The notes beneath the pieces were generated by a model. It saw only the letters and a list, made by a program, of their open reading frames with translations. It was not told the DNA's origin and did no database searches. A stretch of 9,914 bases of DNA from Alphaproteobacteria bacterium. GTDB lineage: Bacteria; Pseudomonadota; Alphaproteobacteria; UBA6615. A program made the translations under genes and the position numbers. Location of the stretch: assembly GCA_013003285.1 (NCBI GenBank), contig JABDJY010000146.1, positions 1-9,914 of the forward strand, in the 5' to 3' direction. Shown here piece after piece: positions 6,847 to 9,914 of this stretch. Within the stretch, counting starts at the first letter, position 1; each line of letters begins with the position of its first letter.

Positions 6847-6893
6847 GCCGATTGGCGTGTGCTTATATAGCCGATTGGCGTGTGCTTATATAG
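6847..6893. repeat. Perfect 23-bp tandem duplication
   Basis: Two adjacent identical 23-bp units, starting at 6848 and 6871, each ending in TTATATAG. Each unit contains TTGGCG and a TATATA that could resemble a -10 box, though the spacing does not give a proper sigma70 promoter. The first unit and its left flank (6842-6861) match amidase bases 6140-6159 at 19 of 20 positions. Confidence 0.9.
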
Positions 6894-6897
6894 ATGT

Positions 6898-6973
6898 GTC
6901 CGGTCGAACCGTACATAGATACCGGACGCACAGTAAAGCCCGAGACAAACGGGTACAGGACGGCCGCCCGTTT
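6898..6973. promoter_or_regulatory. Nested inverted repeats, possible leader hairpins or operators
   Basis: Three dyads: GTCCGGT (6898-6904) with ACCGGAC (6921-6927); CCCG (6939-6942) with CGGG (6950-6953); and AAACGGG (6947-6953) with CCCGTTT (6967-6973). The last two share the CGGG arm and cannot form together, an arrangement seen in attenuators. There is no long T-run after the third, so termination is doubtful. Whether the stretch is transcribed is unknown. Confidence 0.3.
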
Positions 6974-7095
6974 CAAGAGAATGATTGAGTAACAACAACA
7001 ATGCCGTGACTGCATCGCCAGGAGCGACGGTCAACGAATACTGGAGAGTGCCCGCGCGCACCGCTTACGCGGATGGCGCGCGACTCTAAAATACC

Positions 7096-7959
7096 ATGCA
7101 AAGATATTACCGCCTTGCCGGCGTCTGTCTGCTGCTTCTGTCCTTCGTATTTCCAACCTCAGCCTTCAGCAACGACACACGCGCCGTCAATTCCGACAAG
7201 GACCAGCTTGTGCTGGGTCTGCTGCCGTTCGTCAGCCCTGAGCGCCTGGATCAGCGCTTCGCGCCGCTGGCAAACTATCTTTCGCACAGGCTGGACTTCG
7301 ATATCGCCATTGAGACGGCGCCGAGTTTTCGCGAATTCGTCGAACGAACCGCGGAAGCAAAACGCTATGATCTGCTTTTGACGGCGCCGCATCTATATTA
7401 TCGCGCCCAGCGCGAGGGCGGTTATCGGGTCGTGGCGCGTGTCTCGGGGCCACCGATGCAAGCGTTCATTGTCGCGCCCAAGACAAGCCAGATAACGAGT
7501 ATCGCCGATCTGAGCGGGCGCCGTTTGGCGACACCGGATTCTCTGGCACTGGCATCCCTGCTGACTCGAGAACTTTTGGCGGCAACCAGTGCGACACTTG
7601 CCGCCAATGTTGCACTCGTGGAAACACCGACGCACAATGCTTCGCTGTTCTCGCTCCATCACGGCTGGACCGACGCGGCAAGCCTGATGGGTCCGATATT
7701 TCGCAGAATTGCCCCGGACGCCAAAGCGCATTTGCGGGTGATCGCAAAAACCTCGACGACGCCGCATATGCCGGTCAGCGTCGCATCCTGGATTTCCGCC
7801 GAGCGGGCCTCAGCCTTCGCCAGTGTACTGATCGAAATGAAAAATACCCCAGACGGCAAGGACCTATTGCAGCATATTGGCTGGCAGAATTTCGTTCCCG
7901 CGCAGCCGCAAGACTATGACTTCTTTGATAATTTCGCCGCGGCGATCGATTTCAAGTAG
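7096..7959 (+). CDS. PhnD-like periplasmic substrate-binding protein, probable sensor partner
   Basis: A 287-residue periplasmic binding protein of the phosphate/phosphite/phosphonate (PhnD) type. It has a signal peptide (MQRYYR, hydrophobic core about 7-20, cleavage near SAFS at 22-25). The mature protein starts with the usual first strand LVLGLLPFVSPERLDQRFAPL, then NYLSHRL, and has the family order YDLLLTAPHLYYRA, VVARVSG, FIVAPKTS, IADLSGRRLATPD, and a C-terminal helix with the LLQHIGW segment. The ATG is the first possible start, as a TAA lies three codons upstream. There are no permease or ATPase genes nearby; instead a histidine kinase begins 7 nt after the stop. The likely role is therefore to bind a small oxyanion-like ligand and present it to the kinase, as AioX does for AioS. 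The ligand cannot be deduced. Orphan transport use is a weaker alternative. Confidence 0.86.
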   Translation: MQRYYRLAGVCLLLLSFVFPTSAFSNDTRAVNSDKDQLVLGLLPFVSPERLDQRFAPLANYLSHRLDFDIAIETAPSFREFVERTAEAKRYDLLLTAPHLYYRAQREGGYRVVARVSGPPMQAFIVAPKTSQITSIADLSGRRLATPDSLALASLLTRELLAATSATLAANVALVETPTHNASLFSLHHGWTDAASLMGPIFRRIAPDAKAHLRVIAKTSTTPHMPVSVASWISAERASAFASVLIEMKNTPDGKDLLQHIGWQNFVPAQPQDYDFFDNFAAAIDFK

Positions 7960-7965
7960 CCGGTG

Positions 7966-9414
7966 ATGGGTTCTCAACTATTCTCGCTCCGGTACCGGAT
8001 CATCATCAGCGTGGTGCTGATCGAGACCATAATGTTGTCGATCATGGTCTTCAGCAATGCGAGCCAGGTTCGCCAGACTCACCGGGACCGCCTCGATCAG
8101 TCGGCGCAAATTATCCTGCAGCAATTCACCGCCACGGCGGGCCGTTACCTGTTCGAGGTCGATTACCCAAGCCTGCAGGAATACGCCGACAATATTTTGG
8201 CCCATGACGAGCTGACCTATCTCCTGGTCGAGGATAATAACGGTAATTTGATAACCGCATCCGGTGTCTTGCCAATCGTCGAACCGTTGAAGGTTGGCAT
8301 GGACGATCCTCGATCGAACATTCATGCGGTCCATAGTGATGTGGACCTGGTGGGCACGCGTCGCGGCGCCGTCCAGTTGGGATTTTCCACATCGACCATG
8401 GATCAAGCCGTCGCGTCTGCGCTGCAACGGGGCGCCCTGATCGCCGGGGTCGAGATCGCCATAAGCATTGTCGCGGCGTTGCTGATCGGCGCATACCTGA
8501 CCCGGAACCTCACCCAACTCGCCCGGTTTGCCAAACGATATGGCGATGGCGAGCGTGATCTTACGGTACCGATCAAAGGTCGCGATGAAACCGGCATGGT
8601 GGCCCACGCCTTCAACGAAATGATGCGCCGGCGCGAGATCGCCGAACGACAAAGAAATGAAAGCGAGGCCCGCCAAGTGGCCTTACGGAAGGAACTGATC
8701 CACGCGTCGCGGTTGGGGGCGATGGGACAATTGTCGACGCAGATCGCCCACGAAATCAACCAGCCCCTGGCAGCCACGATGAATTACCTCCATGCCGGCC
8801 GACAATTGATCGCGAACCGCACCGACGGGGCACTGGAACAGATCGCCGAGATATTCGACAAGGCGATCAAGCAGACCGAGCGGACGGCGGCTATCATAGG
8901 GGAGATCCGCGGACATCTCAGCAAAGAGGATGCGGACATGGATGCTGAAGACGTCAACGAAATAGTTCTGGAATCGGTCGATCTTGCCATGGTCGGGGTG
9001 CCGGACAGCTTCATAACCCTAGACTACAAACTTGCCACTGACCTCCCGCTGGCCGTTCTTAACAGGACTCAAATTCAACAGGTCGTGGTCAATTTGGTGC
9101 GAAATGCCGTCGAAGCAATGGCGGAGTCTGAGACCCGGCAACTTAAAATCGAGACATCGCAATCAGACGCCGAGACCGTCGAGATTTGCATTGGCGACAC
9201 CGGCCCAGGCATTGCGGCAGAGGTCGCCGACCGTCTTTTCCAACGCTTTGTCTCAACAAAAATGACTGGCGTGGGAATTGGGCTGTCGATAAGCTACGCC
9301 TTTATCGAGGCGCATGGGGGACGGCTGAAGGCCGTCCGCAACCACGACAGCGGGACGACGTTTAAATTTACGCTACCGATTGCCTATGCGGAACGAGGGC
9401 GAAATGTCGCCTAA
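7966..9414 (+). CDS. Membrane sensor histidine kinase (FixL/TtrS-like catalytic core)
   Basis: A 482-residue sensor kinase. Order of parts: membrane segment 1 at about 11-31, periplasmic sensor region about 32-155, membrane segment 2 at about 156-178, HAMP-type linker about 179-232, dimerisation helix with phospho-acceptor H262 in AHEINQPLAA, then the ATPase: N box QQVVVNLVRNAVEAM (N380), G1 GDTGPGI (D411), F box RLFQRFVSTK and G2 GVGIGLS. All boxes are intact, so it should autophosphorylate H262. The AHEINQPLA form is typical of FixL, DctB and TtrS kinases. A GTG at 7963 directly precedes the chosen ATG and could serve instead. There is no PAS or heme domain, so unlike FixL it should not sense oxygen directly; the periplasmic region is the likely contact for the preceding binding protein. 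It overlaps the regulator gene by 11 bp, implying coupled translation. Confidence 0.93.
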   Translation: MGSQLFSLRYRIIISVVLIETIMLSIMVFSNASQVRQTHRDRLDQSAQIILQQFTATAGRYLFEVDYPSLQEYADNILAHDELTYLLVEDNNGNLITASGVLPIVEPLKVGMDDPRSNIHAVHSDVDLVGTRRGAVQLGFSTSTMDQAVASALQRGALIAGVEIAISIVAALLIGAYLTRNLTQLARFAKRYGDGERDLTVPIKGRDETGMVAHAFNEMMRRREIAERQRNESEARQVALRKELIHASRLGAMGQLSTQIAHEINQPLAATMNYLHAGRQLIANRTDGALEQIAEIFDKAIKQTERTAAIIGEIRGHLSKEDADMDAEDVNEIVLESVDLAMVGVPDSFITLDYKLATDLPLAVLNRTQIQQVVVNLVRNAVEAMAESETRQLKIETSQSDAETVEICIGDTGPGIAAEVADRLFQRFVSTKMTGVGIGLSISYAFIEAHGGRLKAVRNHDSGTTFKFTLPIAYAERGRNVA

Positions 9415-9914
9415 ACCTCTTATTTGCATTGTTGACGACGACGAAGCCGTTCGCGATTCGCTGCAATTCCTTCTGACAGGTGCGGGGTTTCGCGTGCAGT
9501 CCTTTGCGTCCGGGTCGGCATTCCTCGACGAATTTGACGCAAGCGATACGGACTGCGTGTTGCTCGATATTCTTCTCGACGACATCAACGGGCTGGAGGT
9601 GCTCGAGCGCCTTGCCGAAAAAGGCGTCAGAGTGCCGGTGGTTATGATCACCGGTAACGCGGATGTTTCGACCGCGGTGCGGGCGATGAAAGCAGGCGCG
9701 GCGGATTTCATCGAGAAACCTTATAGCGACGAGCTTATCTTCTCCACGATCCAACGCGCCTGCGACGCCGCCGACCAGGCCAGACACAATTGCCCGCCCG
9801 ACAATCCCGTCGAGGCGCGCATCGCCGAACTGACGCCGCGCGAACGCGACGTGCTCGAGCATATGGTGATCGGCCGGCCGAATAAAATCACCGCCTACGA
9901 GCTCGGCATTAGCC
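9404..9914 (+). CDS. FixJ-like response regulator, 5' part (3' end outside window)
   Basis: The first 170 codons of a two-component regulator with an N-terminal receiver and a LuxR/FixJ-type DNA-binding domain. The receiver has the acidic patch D11-D12-D13, phospho-acceptor D55 in LLDILLDDINGLEVL, T83 in MITGN and K105 in FIEKPY. Position 59, usually proline in the D-x-x-M-P motif, is aspartate here. After a short linker the LuxR-type domain starts at LTPRERDVLEHMVIGRPNKITAYELGIS (143-170), very close to the FixJ form; about 35 more residues with the rest of the recognition helix would be expected. The ATG at 9404 overlaps the end of the kinase gene and has GAGGG 4 nt upstream inside it. It should receive phosphate from H262 of the kinase and activate transcription of genes outside the window. 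FixJ itself is not claimed, since the partner is not FixL. Confidence 0.92.
   Translation, partial: MSPKPLICIVDDDEAVRDSLQFLLTGAGFRVQSFASGSAFLDEFDASDTDCVLLDILLDDINGLEVLERLAEKGVRVPVVMITGNADVSTAVRAMKAGAADFIEKPYSDELIFSTIQRACDAADQARHNCPPDNPVEARIAELTPRERDVLEHMVIGRPNKITAYELGIS

Larger units (their letters stand above)
6731..7095. other. Non-coding stretch upstream of the sensory operon
   Basis: This 365-bp stretch separates the second amidase from the PhnD-like gene. It has more A+T near its left end than the flanking genes. It contains an ACGGTA-N6-TACCGT dyad just after the amidase stop (6737-6754, no T-run, so not a good terminator), an ACACAAA/TTTGTGT pair at 6762-6788, a 23-bp tandem duplication at 6847-6893 and nested inverted repeats at 6898-6973. 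An 87-codon minus-strand frame (7061-6798) runs across it but resembles no protein I know and contains the tandem repeat, so I do not call it. The promoter of the sensory operon should lie here; none is certain. Confidence 0.6.

Noticed and set aside
6798..7061. 87-codon minus-strand frame in the spacer before the PhnD-like gene
   Set aside because: It resembles no known protein, includes the 23-bp tandem duplication and has no clear ribosome site.
7978..8676. 232-codon minus-strand frame opposite the histidine kinase
   Set aside because: Antisense shadow of a gene whose membrane segments and kinase motifs are unambiguous.
1..9914. CRISPR arrays, tRNA/rRNA genes and insertion-sequence transposases
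   Set aside because: I looked for regularly spaced repeats, tRNA-like sequences and transposase or integrase proteins and saw none; the only repeats are the 88-bp pair and the 23-bp tandem.

Overview
The window reads as chromosomal DNA of a GC-rich alphaproteobacterium, probably Rhodospirillales-like. This is inferred from the gene style (paralogous amidases, an Ldh2-family dehydrogenase, a FixL/FixJ-type two-component system) and the base composition; no rRNA or other taxonomic marker is present.

Region 1 (1-3802) is metabolic. It starts with the 3' part of a metallo-beta-lactamase-fold hydrolase (+). On the minus strand follow an amidase and, downstream of it, a small Tat-exported deaminase of the cytidine/guanine deaminase fold, apparently one operon. 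Divergent from the amidase is a malate/L-lactate dehydrogenase (Ldh2) family oxidoreductase. A second amidase, clearly a paralogue of the first, lies at 5432-6730 (+). Together these suggest breakdown of an amide- or purine-type nitrogen compound, but no substrate can be read from the sequence.

Region 2 (3803-5289) is a visibly lower-GC accessory insertion. The last 27 codons of the dehydrogenase gene recur 940 bp downstream as an 88-bp direct repeat. Between the two copies sits a minus-strand HExxH metallopeptidase-like gene, broken by an in-frame TGA and apparently lacking its 5' end. Just beyond the second copy is a gene for a small secreted protein with one calcium-binding-type DxNGDGxxD loop.

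Region 3 (6731-7095) is a 365-bp non-coding stretch with a perfect 23-bp tandem duplication and several inverted repeats.

Region 4 (7096-9914) is a compact sensory operon: a PhnD-like periplasmic binding protein, a membrane histidine kinase starting 7 nt later, and a FixJ-like response regulator overlapping the kinase gene by 11 bp and running off the window. There are no ABC permease or ATPase genes, so the binding protein is most likely the ligand sensor of the kinase. This would be a split version of the arrangement known from TtrS/TtrR (PhnD-like domain fused to the kinase, FixJ-like regulator) and resembles AioX-AioS. It is the most interesting functional unit here. The regulated genes are probably outside the window.
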